A stretch of DNA of 33,870 bases from positions 1-33,870 of the forward strand of contig NZ_RZQL01000043.1 in the NCBI RefSeq assembly GCF_003997935.1. The letters run 5' to 3'. Source of the DNA: Mesorhizobium sp. M7A.F.Ca.US.006.01.1.1 (GTDB taxonomy: Bacteria > Pseudomonadota > Alphaproteobacteria > Rhizobiales > Rhizobiaceae). This document shows positions 15,979 to 25,740 of the stretch, piece after piece; within the stretch, counting starts at the first letter, position 1, and every line of letters starts with the position of its first letter. A model generated the notes under the pieces. The model was not told the origin of the DNA. It did not search any database and saw nothing but the letters and a program-made list of their open reading frames with translations. Made by a program: the position numbers and the translations under genes.

Positions 15979-16052
15979 GGCATCGCGCAGCTGACTAGCG
16001 CGTCAAAAGAACGCGCGGCGGTCTAGCGGTAGAAATGCAACATACCTGTGCG

Positions 16053-16078
16053 AAAGGCGGCCCTGGGGCCGCCTTTTT
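16053..16078 (+). terminator. Intrinsic terminator after pal
   Basis: AAAGGCGGCC pairs with GGCCGCCTTT around CTGG, followed by T residues. It separates pal from cpoB. Confidence 0.88.
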
Positions 16079-16204
16079 CATATCCGGATGCTCGAAACAA
16101 AATTTGGCCGAAGTCTCGGCTCCTGCTATGAGCCGAGGGCGCTTGGCTGGTCCCATTCTGATTGGAAGGCGCGAACAAGCTAACGAAATCACTGCGAGAG
16201 GCAC

Positions 16205-17335
16205 ATGCATTTGAGATCGGTTCTGAGCGGCACGCTTGCGCTGCTGCTCCTATCAGGCGTCACCGCCCTGGCTAGCGGCACCGGGGCCAGCGGCACAGGG
16301 CAATCAACCGACAGCGGCTTTACCTTCCATCTTCCCAGTATCGAATTGCCCGGCATTTTCAGTGAAAAGCCCGGCTTTTTTGGTCAAAAGAAGAAACCGG
16401 ACCAGGTTCAGCTGGTGCAGTCCGATCCTACCGCTGTCACCAGCCTGGAAGACCAGCTGCGACAGATGAACGGCAAGATCGAGGAACTCAATTTCCAGGT
16501 CCTGCAGATGCAGGAGCAGATCCGCAAGCAGCAGGAAGATAATGAATTCCGCTTCCAGCAGCTGGAAGGTGGCGGCACGCAAGGCGGACAGCCGCCGGCG
16601 CAGAAGAAATCGGACGCCACCACCGGCACCGACAACGACGTGGCAGCGGCCCCGGCAATACGGGCGCCGGCCGATGCCGGCGCCGCGCCCGCCAAGGATC
16701 AATCGGCAGGCGGCAAGACGGTCGAGGACGTCATCGTCGAATCTCCCGATGGCGACCCCGGCAAGGTTATTCCCGGTACGGGAGCGCCGGAAAAGAATTT
16801 CGGCACCATCACCGTCGACAAGAATGGCAACGTCATCGATGCCGGCGGCAACACGCAATCGACCGCGCCAGCGCAGGACACCGCGCCAGTCGCCGGGGCG
16901 GCGCCCAAGGCCGGAAAATCCGATACGGTGGTCGCGGCGTTGCCCGCCACCAACAACCCGGAGGAGCTCTACCGCAACTCCTACCAGTTCATCCTCTCGG
17001 GCGACTACGGCACCGCCGAGCAGGGTTTTCGCGACCACATCGCCCGCTTCCCCAGGGACGCGAAGGCAGCGGATGCGCATTACTGGCTGGGCGAGTCATT
17101 GCTCGGCCAGCAGAAATACCGCGATGCGGCCGAGACGTTCCTTGCCGCCAGCAAGGACTACCCCAAGGCCAAGAAGGCTCCCGACATGTTGCTGAAGCTC
17201 GGCGTGTCGCTGGTCGGCCTCAAGCAGCATGACGTTGCCTGCGCCACCTTCAGCGAGGTCGGCAAGCGCTACCCCGATATTTCCAGCGCACTCAAGGAAC
17301 GCGTCAAGCAGGAGAAGGCTCTGGCTGCCTGCTGA
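16205..17335 (+). CDS. cpoB: Cell division coordinator CpoB (YbgF), TPR protein
   Basis: This is a 376-residue periplasmic protein with a signal peptide (residues about 1-24). A coiled-coil segment spans about residues 77-120 (DQLRQMNGKIEELNFQVLQM, then heptads to FRFQQLEG). A low-complexity Ala/Pro/Gly/Asp linker follows, then a C-terminal TPR region from about 255, opening with PEELYRNSYQFILSGDYGTA, in the YbgF/CpoB layout. In E. coli CpoB links Tol-Pal constriction to septal peptidoglycan synthesis. It is longer than the E. coli protein because of the linker. GAGAGG precedes the ATG. It has its own transcription unit after the pal terminator, probably continuing into tilS. Confidence 0.93.
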   Translation: MHLRSVLSGTLALLLLSGVTALASGTGASGTGQSTDSGFTFHLPSIELPGIFSEKPGFFGQKKKPDQVQLVQSDPTAVTSLEDQLRQMNGKIEELNFQVLQMQEQIRKQQEDNEFRFQQLEGGGTQGGQPPAQKKSDATTGTDNDVAAAPAIRAPADAGAAPAKDQSAGGKTVEDVIVESPDGDPGKVIPGTGAPEKNFGTITVDKNGNVIDAGGNTQSTAPAQDTAPVAGAAPKAGKSDTVVAALPATNNPEELYRNSYQFILSGDYGTAEQGFRDHIARFPRDAKAADAHYWLGESLLGQQKYRDAAETFLAASKDYPKAKKAPDMLLKLGVSLVGLKQHDVACATFSEVGKRYPDISSALKERVKQEKALAAC

Positions 17336-17343
17336 TCCTTGTC

Positions 17344-17392
17344 ATACATGTCGTTGTCCTGAAACCGGGATCACTTTTGGGCGACATGCATT
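17344..17392. repeat. Palindromic intergenic repeat module abutting tilS (copy 1)
   Basis: CATGTCG (17347-17353) and CGACATG (17382-17388) frame a core with AAACCGGG and TTTTGGG. The same module, with ACGTCG/CGACGT arms, occurs at 24501-24550. The repeat ends immediately before the tilS ATG, so the gene starts without a visible Shine-Dalgarno sequence. Confidence 0.7.
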
Positions 17393-18769
17393 ATGCTCGA
17401 CACCGAGCCGGACCTTTCGACTAACCCTTTTTCGCATATCGATTTTACCAGCGGCGCTGTTGCGGCCGTGTCCGGCGGCAGCGACTCGACCGCCCTGCTC
17501 CTTCTTCTCAAACACCATCTCGACCGTACGGCGCCGGCAACCAGGCTGCTGGCGGTGACGATCGACCACGGTTTGCGGTCCGGTTCGGCTGAGGAAGCGC
17601 AAACAGTGGCGAAGCTGTGCGCCACACTCGGAATTTCACACCGCATCCTGACATGGTCGGGGTCCAAGCCATCGGCCGGCCTGCCCGCCGCCGCTCGCGA
17701 GGCGCGCTACCGGCTGCTGGCCGAGGCGGCACAAGCCGAAGGCATCGGCATGATCCTCACTGGCCATACCGCCGACGACCAGGCGGAAACGGTGCTGATG
17801 CGGCACGCGCGGGACGGGGGCCAAGGCCATGTCGAAATGGCAGGCCGGGGACTTGCCGGCATGGCACCGGCCACCTTGTATGATTGGCGCGCGTGGATCG
17901 TGCGGCCGCTTCTCGGGTTGCGGCGCGCGGCACTGCGCGACGTCCTGCGGCGTGAGGATGTCGGCTGGGCCGATGATCCGACCAATATCGACGCGGCCTT
18001 CGAGCGGCCGCGTGTGCGGGCCGCACTTGCCGGCGGGAGTGTCGAGCATGTGGAGGGCATGTTGATGCTCGCGGGCCAGGCCGCCCTCGAGCGCAGGCAG
18101 CTTGGCGCCAGCGCAGCCGATTTGATCGATCGCTTCGCCAGCCAGCCAGCCATCGGCCTCATCCGCCTCGACCCCCCGCGCCTGCTCTCCCCCGCTGACG
18201 AGCGAGCGGCTGTCTATGCCCTACGCATCCTGCTGGCCACGATCGGCGGGATTGCCTTCCTGCCGGATCAGGCCCGCAGCGAGGCGCTGTTCGGTCGGCT
18301 GAGGGCTGGATTTCTTTGCGCCACATTGTCGCGGACGGTTGTGGATTCCCGGCGCTCCGGCATCTTCCTGCGCCGCGAGGCGCGCGGCTTGCCCTCCGCC
18401 GCTGCCATCATGGACGGCACCGTCTGGGATGGCCGCCGGCGCATCACATTGAACGACAGCAGCGGCGCATTGTTGATTGCCCCGTTCGGCGCAGCAGCGG
18501 CGAAGCAGCTGTCGACGGGCGATGGAAAAACCCCGCCGAGCCTGATGCGCGCCGCGCTCGCCGCCGAGCCGGCGTTGTGGCAGGGCGGTGAATGCCTTGA
18601 TTTGTCGGGGGGTAGCCGGGCGCCAATGGCGGTTGAAGTGCGGCCGGTCGTTGCGCCCTTTGCCCGCTTCCTGCCGTCCTTCGATCTGGCGCCGGCGCGG
18701 GCCGTCGCCAGACTGATTGGCGCGGCCCCGGTGCCGCCCTTGCCTTTCAGCGGCCACAGTGCCGGCTGA
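17393..18769 (+). CDS. tilS: tRNA(Ile)-lysidine synthetase TilS
   Basis: This 458-residue protein adds lysine to C34 of the CAU-anticodon tRNA(Ile), allowing AUA decoding, and is essential in most bacteria. The N-type ATP-pyrophosphatase P-loop SGGSDS is at residues 27-32, followed by AVTIDHGLRSGSAEEAQTV and LTGHTADDQAETVLMR, which are TilS signatures. The C-terminal half is divergent, as is usual for alphaproteobacteria. The ATG at 17393 lies at the edge of a palindromic repeat with no ribosome site. No better start exists before the P-loop. It lies 57 bases after cpoB, and ftsH follows after 125 bases, the common tilS-ftsH arrangement. Confidence 0.94.
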   Translation: MLDTEPDLSTNPFSHIDFTSGAVAAVSGGSDSTALLLLLKHHLDRTAPATRLLAVTIDHGLRSGSAEEAQTVAKLCATLGISHRILTWSGSKPSAGLPAAAREARYRLLAEAAQAEGIGMILTGHTADDQAETVLMRHARDGGQGHVEMAGRGLAGMAPATLYDWRAWIVRPLLGLRRAALRDVLRREDVGWADDPTNIDAAFERPRVRAALAGGSVEHVEGMLMLAGQAALERRQLGASAADLIDRFASQPAIGLIRLDPPRLLSPADERAAVYALRILLATIGGIAFLPDQARSEALFGRLRAGFLCATLSRTVVDSRRSGIFLRREARGLPSAAAIMDGTVWDGRRRITLNDSSGALLIAPFGAAAAKQLSTGDGKTPPSLMRAALAAEPALWQGGECLDLSGGSRAPMAVEVRPVVAPFARFLPSFDLAPARAVARLIGAAPVPPLPFSGHSAG

Positions 18770-18894
18770 TGGTTGCGTGAAAGCTTAACCCAGACGTGCT
18801 GTTCTGCTTGGCAAGGGGGGACGCTCTCCCTATGTTAGGCGCAAGTTTCCTCTCATGATGCGTGTCCGCCCCGCGGACGCCAACGGGACAATTG

Positions 18895-20823
<1,929 letters not shown>

Positions 20824-20844
20824 GCTTGACCACTGATTTCATCG

Positions 20845-20874
20845 AACGCCGCGGCTTGCTCCGCGGCGTTTTTT
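20845..20874 (+). terminator. Intrinsic terminator of ftsH
   Basis: AACGCCGCGG pairs with CCGCGGCGTT around CTTGCT, followed by TTTTTT. Confidence 0.9.
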
Positions 20875-20949
20875 GTTTTTGGCGTTGGGGAGGAGTTGTC
20901 CGCGACCTCGCATCTGCGACGGTGACGATTGGCGAAAGCCTAGGTGATA

Positions 20950-20979
20950 GCCAATCTCCCCCGCAAGGGGGAGATTGGC
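20950..20979. repeat. Perfect 13-bp inverted repeat (Mesorhizobium-type palindromic repeat)
   Basis: GCCAATCTCCCCC and GGGGGAGATTGGC flank GCAA. From memory, CAATCTCCCCC-type palindromes are dispersed in Mesorhizobium genomes. It lies between the ends of ftsH and the convergent Cys-repeat gene. Confidence 0.7.
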
Positions 20980-21010
20980 AACGTCGCCGCTGGCGTGCCC
21001 TCGAAAGGCA

Positions 21011-21045
21011 ACAAAAAGGCCCGCGAACCCTGCGGTCCGCAGCCC
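21011..21045 (-). terminator. Intrinsic terminator of the short Cys-repeat gene
   Basis: On the minus strand an 11-of-12-pair stem (21034-21045 with 21018-21029, two G-U pairs) around a four-base loop is followed by TTTTTGTTG. It is a diverged copy of the terminator after the longer paralogue at 21704-21731. Confidence 0.75.
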
Positions 21046-21070
21046 TTCTCTTCTTCAGATGTCTTGTCGC

Positions 21071-21523
21071 TCAGCTCTTCAGCTTGGCATTGCACAGGCT
21101 GTAATAACCGCCGCCCTTCTGGATCCAGCGAAGGCCGTTCAACGTGCCCGCGTCCTTGTTGCCATGGTAGCCCTGGAGACAGGTCTTCATGCGCGCCTTC
21201 GCGGGCTTTTCGGTCTTGAACTCGGCGGCCAGCGTGGTCGGGAATGTCACGCCCGCCGGCGCTACAGTGAGGGCGACCGCCGCGCGGGTTTCCTTTTTCG
21301 TCTGCGGCTCGGTTTTGACTGCATCCTCGCTGACACTGTCCGCTGCTGATGTCGCGCACTTCTCCTTGCGAAAAGCCGTCCAGTCCATGCCGTTCAGAGT
21401 GCCGCCTTCCTTGGCTGTTCGATAGGTCTCGCCGCATTCCTTCATCGTCAGTGCTCTTGCGGGGGCGACGCTCCAAGCGACAAATGCGGTCGCAGCCAAT
21501 ACCGCCAATTTCAAACTGTGCAT
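21071..21523 (-). CDS. Secreted two-cysteine repeat protein, short paralogue
   Basis: This 150-residue protein has a Sec signal peptide cleaved near ARA-LT (residue about 25). I do not recognise a named family. Residues 26-57 form one repeat (LTMKECGETYRTAKEGGTLN, then GMDWTAFRKEKC) with Cys30 and Cys56 exactly 26 apart. A basic linker follows. Residues 110-150 form a C-terminal variant repeat with Cys115 and Cys144 (29 apart) and the ending KGGGYYSLCNAKLKS. All four cysteines are paired by position, suggesting periplasmic disulfide-closed modules. A strong AGGAGGG precedes the ATG. The longer neighbour has the same plan with three repeats, so the two are tandem duplicates. It lies between ftsH and glmM on the opposite strand. 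Confidence 0.85.
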   Translation of the reverse strand: MHSLKLAVLAATAFVAWSVAPARALTMKECGETYRTAKEGGTLNGMDWTAFRKEKCATSAADSVSEDAVKTEPQTKKETRAAVALTVAPAGVTFPTTLAAEFKTEKPAKARMKTCLQGYHGNKDAGTLNGLRWIQKGGGYYSLCNAKLKS

Positions 21524-21694
21524 AAGACCCTCCTGGTTGATAATAGGTTTGAACTCTTTTTGTATATGATTTGTTCTTTATATGTTCAACAAGAATCTTT
21601 ACGGACTACCGATGAGCTTGACGGTGGGTAGTTTAGGCGAATTGACGATGCCGGCGGCATGCAGATGCGAGCAAGGCAGTGTGCGTCTTCGCGC

Positions 21695-21731
21695 AACAAA
21701 AAAGGCCCGCGCATCTTGCGATGCGCGGGCC
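21695..21731 (-). terminator. Intrinsic terminator of the long Cys-repeat gene
   Basis: GGCCCGCGCATC and GATGCGCGGGCC form a perfect 12-bp stem around TTGC. On the minus strand it is followed by TTTTTTGTT. Confidence 0.9.
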
Positions 21732-21757
21732 TTTGTTTGGAGACTATGGCTAAGCGA

Positions 21758-22612
21758 TCAGCTCTTCAGCTTGGCGTTGCACAGGCTGTAGAAGCCGCCG
21801 CCCTTCTGGATCCACTTCAGGCCGCCAAGCGCATTGGCGTCCTTGAGGGCATAGTACTGGTCAAGGCAAGTGTGCATGCGGCCTTTTCCGGGGGTCTCGC
21901 TGGCGTATTTCGCCGAGATCGCGGACGGGAACTTGACGCCCTTGGGCGCAGCTGTCGTCGGCTTTGCCGGCTCCTTGGTGTAGCTCGCCTCGTCGGCGGC
22001 CGGCACGGTGTCGTCATCCGATGCGCCGGCGCCGCATTCGGTCTTGCGGAAGTCGTTCCACTTCATGCCTTTCAGCGTGTTGGCCGTCTTGGCAGCCTGG
22101 TACTTGGTGCTGCATTCGGCCATGGACAGACCCTTGCCGTCGGCGGGAGCCGCGGCAGCCTTGGTGGTCGCCGGCTTGGCGGCGGCAGCGGCGGATGCAC
22201 CGGCGGCGCATTCGGACTTGCGGAAGTCGTTCCACTTCATGCCGTTCAGCGTGCCGGCAGCCTTCGCCGCCTGATACTTGGTGCTGCATTCCTTCGCCGT
22301 CAGGCCCTTGGCCGTGCTGTCGTCCGCTGCGGCGGCAGCCTTGGCAGCCTTGGCCGGCTTCGTCTCGGCAGCCTTCGTGGTGTCGGTTGCTTTCTTGGTA
22401 TCGGCCGGCTTGGCGTCGGTGGTCGCCGCGGCGTCGGTGCCGCACTGAGCCTTGCGGAACTGGTTCCAGGTCGCGCCGGAAAGTGTCCCCGCATCCTTGG
22501 CGGCATTATACTTCGTGCTGCACTCGGCCATCGTCAGTGCGTTGGCTGGCGCGGCCAGGAACAAGGTCGCGACGGCGAGGCCGGTCAAAGTGGCAAGTCG
22601 GTGGATGAGCAT
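21758..22612 (-). CDS. Secreted two-cysteine repeat protein, long paralogue
   Basis: This is a 284-residue protein with a signal peptide cleaved near ANA-LT (residue 25). Three repeats with the pattern ECSTKYxxAKxxxTLxGxxWNxFRKxxC lie at about 27-57, 105-135 and 163-193. Their cysteine pairs, 31/57, 109/135 and 167/193, are each exactly 26 apart. A variant C-terminal repeat has Cys249/Cys278, 29 apart, and ends KGGGFYSLCNAKLKS, almost identical to the short paralogue. Ala/Lys/Thr-rich linkers separate the repeats, which can mislead automated annotation toward antifreeze-like or PsiF-like labels. No catalytic motif is visible. GGAGA precedes the ATG. A structural, envelope-binding or redox-sensitive role is possible, but nothing here proves one. 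Confidence 0.85.
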   Translation of the reverse strand: MLIHRLATLTGLAVATLFLAAPANALTMAECSTKYNAAKDAGTLSGATWNQFRKAQCGTDAAATTDAKPADTKKATDTTKAAETKPAKAAKAAAAADDSTAKGLTAKECSTKYQAAKAAGTLNGMKWNDFRKSECAAGASAAAAAKPATTKAAAAPADGKGLSMAECSTKYQAAKTANTLKGMKWNDFRKTECGAGASDDDTVPAADEASYTKEPAKPTTAAPKGVKFPSAISAKYASETPGKGRMHTCLDQYYALKDANALGGLKWIQKGGGFYSLCNAKLKS

Positions 22613-22896
22613 AGCGTTTCTCCGTTGCAGCAGCCCATGATACGTCCCTGCAAATCAATAACGCTCAACGGTCGGTTGCGCCAGATGCCAAGTGGCGTAT
22701 ATATCGCCGAAAATCGGCTTCTCCCGATAAGGTGATGAAATCGTTGTCCGTTGCCTGGTTCAGAGCAAGATTTTCCTGGTGCTTCCGCGCTGAAAGGCTC
22801 GAATGACTTGTATATTGCGGCATGGCAGTCTGGGCATGTCAGGTTGCGGCCACGTGTGTGCAGTGCACAACAATGGTTTTCTAAGGATTGGTAACG

Positions 22897-22915
22897 TATA
22901 ATCACACAATGTGAT
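22897..22915 (+). promoter_or_regulatory. glmM promoter -10 overlapping an inverted repeat
   Basis: A perfect TATAAT (22897-22902) overlaps ATCACA-CAA-TGTGAT (22901-22915). No good -35 is visible 17 bases upstream, so an activator may be needed. The site lies 65-80 bases before glmM. The rest of the 367-base gap 22613-22979 shows no gene or other clear signal. Confidence 0.5.
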
Positions 22916-22979
22916 CATAGCGCCCTGGCCAATTGTGGCATGACGTGCCGGGGAAGAAACGTCGAGGAAGCTGACTAGC

Positions 22980-24332
22980 ATGGCAGGGAATTATTTCGGC
23001 ACGGACGGCATTCGCGGACGCGCCAACAAGTTTCCGATGACCGCTGAAATCGCGATGCGGGTCGGCATGGCCGCCGGCCTTTCCTTCCAGCGCGGCAGTC
23101 ACCGACATCGTGTCGTGCTCGGCAAGGACACCAGGCTTTCCGGCTATATGATCGAGAATGCCATGGTCGCCGGTCTTTGTGCCGCCGGCATGGACGTGTT
23201 CCTGCTCGGCCCGATCCCGACGCCGGCTGTCGCCATGCTGGTGCGTTCGCTGCGCGCCGATATCGGCGTCATGATCTCGGCCTCGCACAACCCCTATTAC
23301 GACAACGGCATCAAGCTGTTCGGACCCGACGGCTACAAGCTCTCCGACGAAATCGAGGAGCGCATCGAGAGCATGCTCGACAAGGATATCGAACTGGCGC
23401 TCGCCGATTCCGACGGGCTTGGCCGCGCCAAGCGCGTCGACGGCGTGCATGACCGCTACATCGAATTCGCCAAGCGCACCTTGCCGCGCTCGATGTCGCT
23501 CGCGGGCTTGAGGATCGTCGTCGATTGCGCCAATGGCGCGGCCTACAAGGTGGCGCCCGAGGCGCTGTGGGAACTGGGCGCCGAAGTCGTCGCCATCAAT
23601 GTCGAGCCCAACGGCTTCAACATCAACAAGGAATGCGGCTCGACCCATCCGGCCGGCCTGCAAAAGAAGGTGCACGAAGTGCGCGCTGACATCGGCATCG
23701 CGCTCGACGGCGACGCCGATCGCGTAGTCATCGTCGATGAAAACGGCGCGATCGTCGATGGTGACCAGATCATGGCGCTAATCGCCGAATCCTGGCACCA
23801 GAGCGGGCGGCTTGCCGGCGGCGGTGTCGTCTCAACCGTGATGTCCAATCTGGGCCTCGAACGCTTCCTCGGCGACATGAAGCTGCAATTGCACCGCACC
23901 AAGGTCGGCGACCGTTATGTCGTTGAGCATATGCGCGCGCATGGGCTGAATGTCGGCGGCGAACAGTCGGGCCACATCGTGCTGTCGGACTTCTCGACCA
24001 CCGGCGATGGCCTGGTTTCGGCACTGCAGGTGCTGGCCTGCATCAAGCGGCAGGGCCGGCCGGTCAGCGAACTGTCGAAGAAATTCGAACCCGTGCCGCA
24101 ACTCCTGAAGAACGTCCACATTTCCGGCGGCAAGCCGCTCGAGGAGGCGCCGGTCAAGGCCGCCATCGAAGACGCCCGTAACCGCCTCGGCAAGACCGGA
24201 CGGCTGGTTATCCGGCCATCAGGGACAGAGCCGCTGATCCGCGTGATGGCCGAAGGCGACGACCCGCAACTGGTCGAGTCCGTGGTCAATGGCATCGTGG
24301 AAGTCATCTCGGAAACGCGCAGCGCCGCCTGA
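22980..24332 (+). CDS. glmM: Phosphoglucosamine mutase GlmM
   Basis: This 450-residue cytosolic enzyme converts glucosamine-6-phosphate to glucosamine-1-phosphate for UDP-GlcNAc, peptidoglycan and LPS synthesis. The phosphoserine is S102 in [16 protein letters not shown]. The Mg2+ loop DGDADR has D243, D245 and D247, and the sugar-binding GGEQSGH and phosphate-binding [12 protein letters not shown] follow. Length is normal for the family. The start [16 protein letters not shown] is the conserved opening; AGGAAG (22966-22971) serves as ribosome site. It is transcribed alone from the promoter near 22897 and ends in a terminator. Confidence 0.97.
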   Translation: MAGNYFGTDGIRGRANKFPMTAEIAMRVGMAAGLSFQRGSHRHRVVLGKDTRLSGYMIENAMVAGLCAAGMDVFLLGPIPTPAVAMLVRSLRADIGVMISASHNPYYDNGIKLFGPDGYKLSDEIEERIESMLDKDIELALADSDGLGRAKRVDGVHDRYIEFAKRTLPRSMSLAGLRIVVDCANGAAYKVAPEALWELGAEVVAINVEPNGFNINKECGSTHPAGLQKKVHEVRADIGIALDGDADRVVIVDENGAIVDGDQIMALIAESWHQSGRLAGGGVVSTVMSNLGLERFLGDMKLQLHRTKVGDRYVVEHMRAHGLNVGGEQSGHIVLSDFSTTGDGLVSALQVLACIKRQGRPVSELSKKFEPVPQLLKNVHISGGKPLEEAPVKAAIEDARNRLGKTGRLVIRPSGTEPLIRVMAEGDDPQLVESVVNGIVEVISETRSAA

Positions 24333-24369
24333 CCCCCGCAGCGCACGGCACGCACACCTTCGCCAGCTC

Positions 24370-24396
24370 AAAGCCCGCCTTTCCGGCGGGCTTTTT
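24370..24396 (+). terminator. Intrinsic terminator of glmM
   Basis: AAAGCCCGCC pairs with GGCGGGCTTT around a five-base loop, with further T residues. Confidence 0.9.
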
Positions 24397-24443
24397 CGTT
24401 GACCCGGCGGTCGATTCTGACCCTGGAAATCGCAGATCGGCTC

Positions 24444-24550
24444 CTAAAGCGCGTCGCGTTTGAACGGATTTGGGCGACGCGCATCAGGTCTTTGTTTTTA
24501 TGCACGTCGGTCTCTCAAAACCGGGGCCAGTTTTGGGCGACGTGCATTAG
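24444..24550. repeat. Two-module palindromic mosaic element (copy 2, full)
   Basis: Module one is GCGCGTCGC/GCGACGCGC (24449-24457 with 24474-24482). Module two is TGCACGTCG/CGACGTGCA (24501-24509 with 24538-24546), with TTTGTTTTT between them. Module two matches the repeat before tilS. The organisation resembles Rhizobiales intergenic mosaic elements. It lies in the 347-base gap 24333-24679, downstream of the glmM terminator. Confidence 0.75.
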
Positions 24551-24581
24551 AAATTTCGAGATTCGTGGTTAAGCAACAGGG

Positions 24582-24596
24582 TTAAACGCCTTTTAA
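24582..24596 (+). promoter_or_regulatory. Perfect CtrA-type box before outer-membrane gene 1
   Basis: TTAA (24582-24585), seven bases, TTAA (24593-24596), continuing as TTAACC. CATTAT at 24608-24613 could be the -10, placing the box over the -35. It is 84 bases before the start codon. Confidence 0.6.
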
Positions 24597-24679
24597 CCTT
24601 TGCAATTCATTATCCACGACTGAAAGCCAATCGCATTTCGGGCGGGTTCGCCGTTCCGAGCTTTTCAGGGGTGACAAGC

Positions 24680-25540
24680 ATGTTCAAGACAGCAAGAAAG
24701 GCCCTGCTCGCCTTACTGTTCGCAGGCCTGGCAGGGCCGTTGTTCGCGGCCGATCTGCCGGAACCGATGGTCGAAGAGGCTCCGCCTCAGGCCGTCTACG
24801 AGCAGCCGGCCGAAGTCGGCGGCTGGTATATCCGTGGCGACATCGACTACCACAAGTCGACCGTGCGCGGCATCGACTATATGACCTACACCGTCGACCC
24901 CTGTAACTGTACGGTCACGCCCGGCAGCAAGAGTTTCGATTTCGGCAAGCTCAAGGGCGGTTTCTCGCTCGGCGCTGGCGTCGGCTACAAGATCAACGAC
25001 CACTTCCGTACCGACCTGACCGCCGACTACTGGTTCAAGTCGAACTTCAGCGGTCAGACAACGGGCACGGCAGGCGGTTCGCCGGTCATTGTCACGTCGG
25101 CTGAGTCGTCGAAAATGAGCGCTCTCCTGCTCCTGGCCAATGCCTATGCCGATCTTGGTACCTATCATGGCATTACGCCTTACGTCGGCGCCGGCATCGG
25201 CGGCGCGCATGTCAAATGGGATACAGTCTATGACCCGACGCCCGGCGCTACCGAGACCAATCCCGGCAGATCCAGCTGGCGTTTCGCCTACGCTCTAATG
25301 GCCGGCGCTTCGTACTGCCTGACCGACAAGATCATCCTCGATGCCGGCTACCGCTTCTCCCATATCCAGGGCGGCCGTATGTTCGATTGGAACGTGGGCA
25401 GCTCCGGTCCCGGCTTCGACCGCGGCATCAACACGCACGAAGTGCGCGGTGGCCTGCGCTATCAGTTCGGCGGCAGCAACGGTTGCGCCGCGCCGGTCGT
25501 TGCCTACCAGCCCGAACCCGAGCCGATCTACACCAAGTAA
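24680..25540 (+). CDS. Outer-membrane beta-barrel protein (Omp25/31-like), gene 1
   Basis: This 286-residue protein has a signal peptide (MFKTARKALLALLFAGLAGP, cleavage near FAA-DLPEP). A short acidic/proline segment, then GGWYIRGDIDYH opens the eight-stranded barrel typical of Rhizobiales Omp25/Omp31 proteins (OMP_b-brl). Alternating strands such as GGFSLGAGVGYKINDHFRTD and FAYALMAGASYCLTDKIILD follow, and the barrel closes with THEVRGGLRYQFG. Unusually for this type, a proline-rich tail ends in PEPEPIYTK after the barrel. I chose the ATG at 24680 over the GTG at 24671, with AGGGG upstream. A perfect CtrA-type box precedes it. It has a paralogue directly downstream with its own matching box. 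Confidence 0.9.
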   Translation: MFKTARKALLALLFAGLAGPLFAADLPEPMVEEAPPQAVYEQPAEVGGWYIRGDIDYHKSTVRGIDYMTYTVDPCNCTVTPGSKSFDFGKLKGGFSLGAGVGYKINDHFRTDLTADYWFKSNFSGQTTGTAGGSPVIVTSAESSKMSALLLLANAYADLGTYHGITPYVGAGIGGAHVKWDTVYDPTPGATETNPGRSSWRFAYALMAGASYCLTDKIILDAGYRFSHIQGGRMFDWNVGSSGPGFDRGINTHEVRGGLRYQFGGSNGCAAPVVAYQPEPEPIYTK

Positions 25541-25568
25541 CACCCGCATTACTTGAATTCTTCACGAA

Positions 25569-25599
25569 CCGCCCGGCCTCAAGCCGGGCGGCTTTCGTT
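25569..25599 (+). terminator. Probable terminator of outer-membrane gene 1
   Basis: CCGCCCGGC pairs with GCCGGGCGG around a five-base loop, followed by CTTTCGTTT. Confidence 0.7.
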
Positions 25600-25627
25600 T
25601 GGGCCATGAGCACTCGGAAATGAATTT

Positions 25628-25660
25628 GCTAACGCTCTGTTAGCCTTAACCGGCACTTAA
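25628..25660 (+). promoter_or_regulatory. Inverted repeat plus perfect CtrA-type box before outer-membrane gene 2
   Basis: GCTAAC (25628-25633) and GTTAGC (25639-25644) form a 6-5-6 inverted repeat. Two bases later TTAA-N7-TTAA (25646-25660, continuing CC) is a perfect CtrA-type box. TAACAA at 25671-25676 could be the -10, giving nearly the same geometry as in gene 1. Confidence 0.6.
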
Positions 25661-25740
25661 CCACTATGGTTAACAATGCTCCTTGAAACGATGGCTGCCG
25701 TTGCGATTGCTTGCGGCGCCAAATTCGGGAGTCGGGGACC

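Noticed and set aside
25657..25673. A further TTAA pair overlapping the gene-2 CtrA box
   Set aside because: The spacing is nine bases, so it does not fit the consensus. The TTAA at 25657 already belongs to the perfect box.
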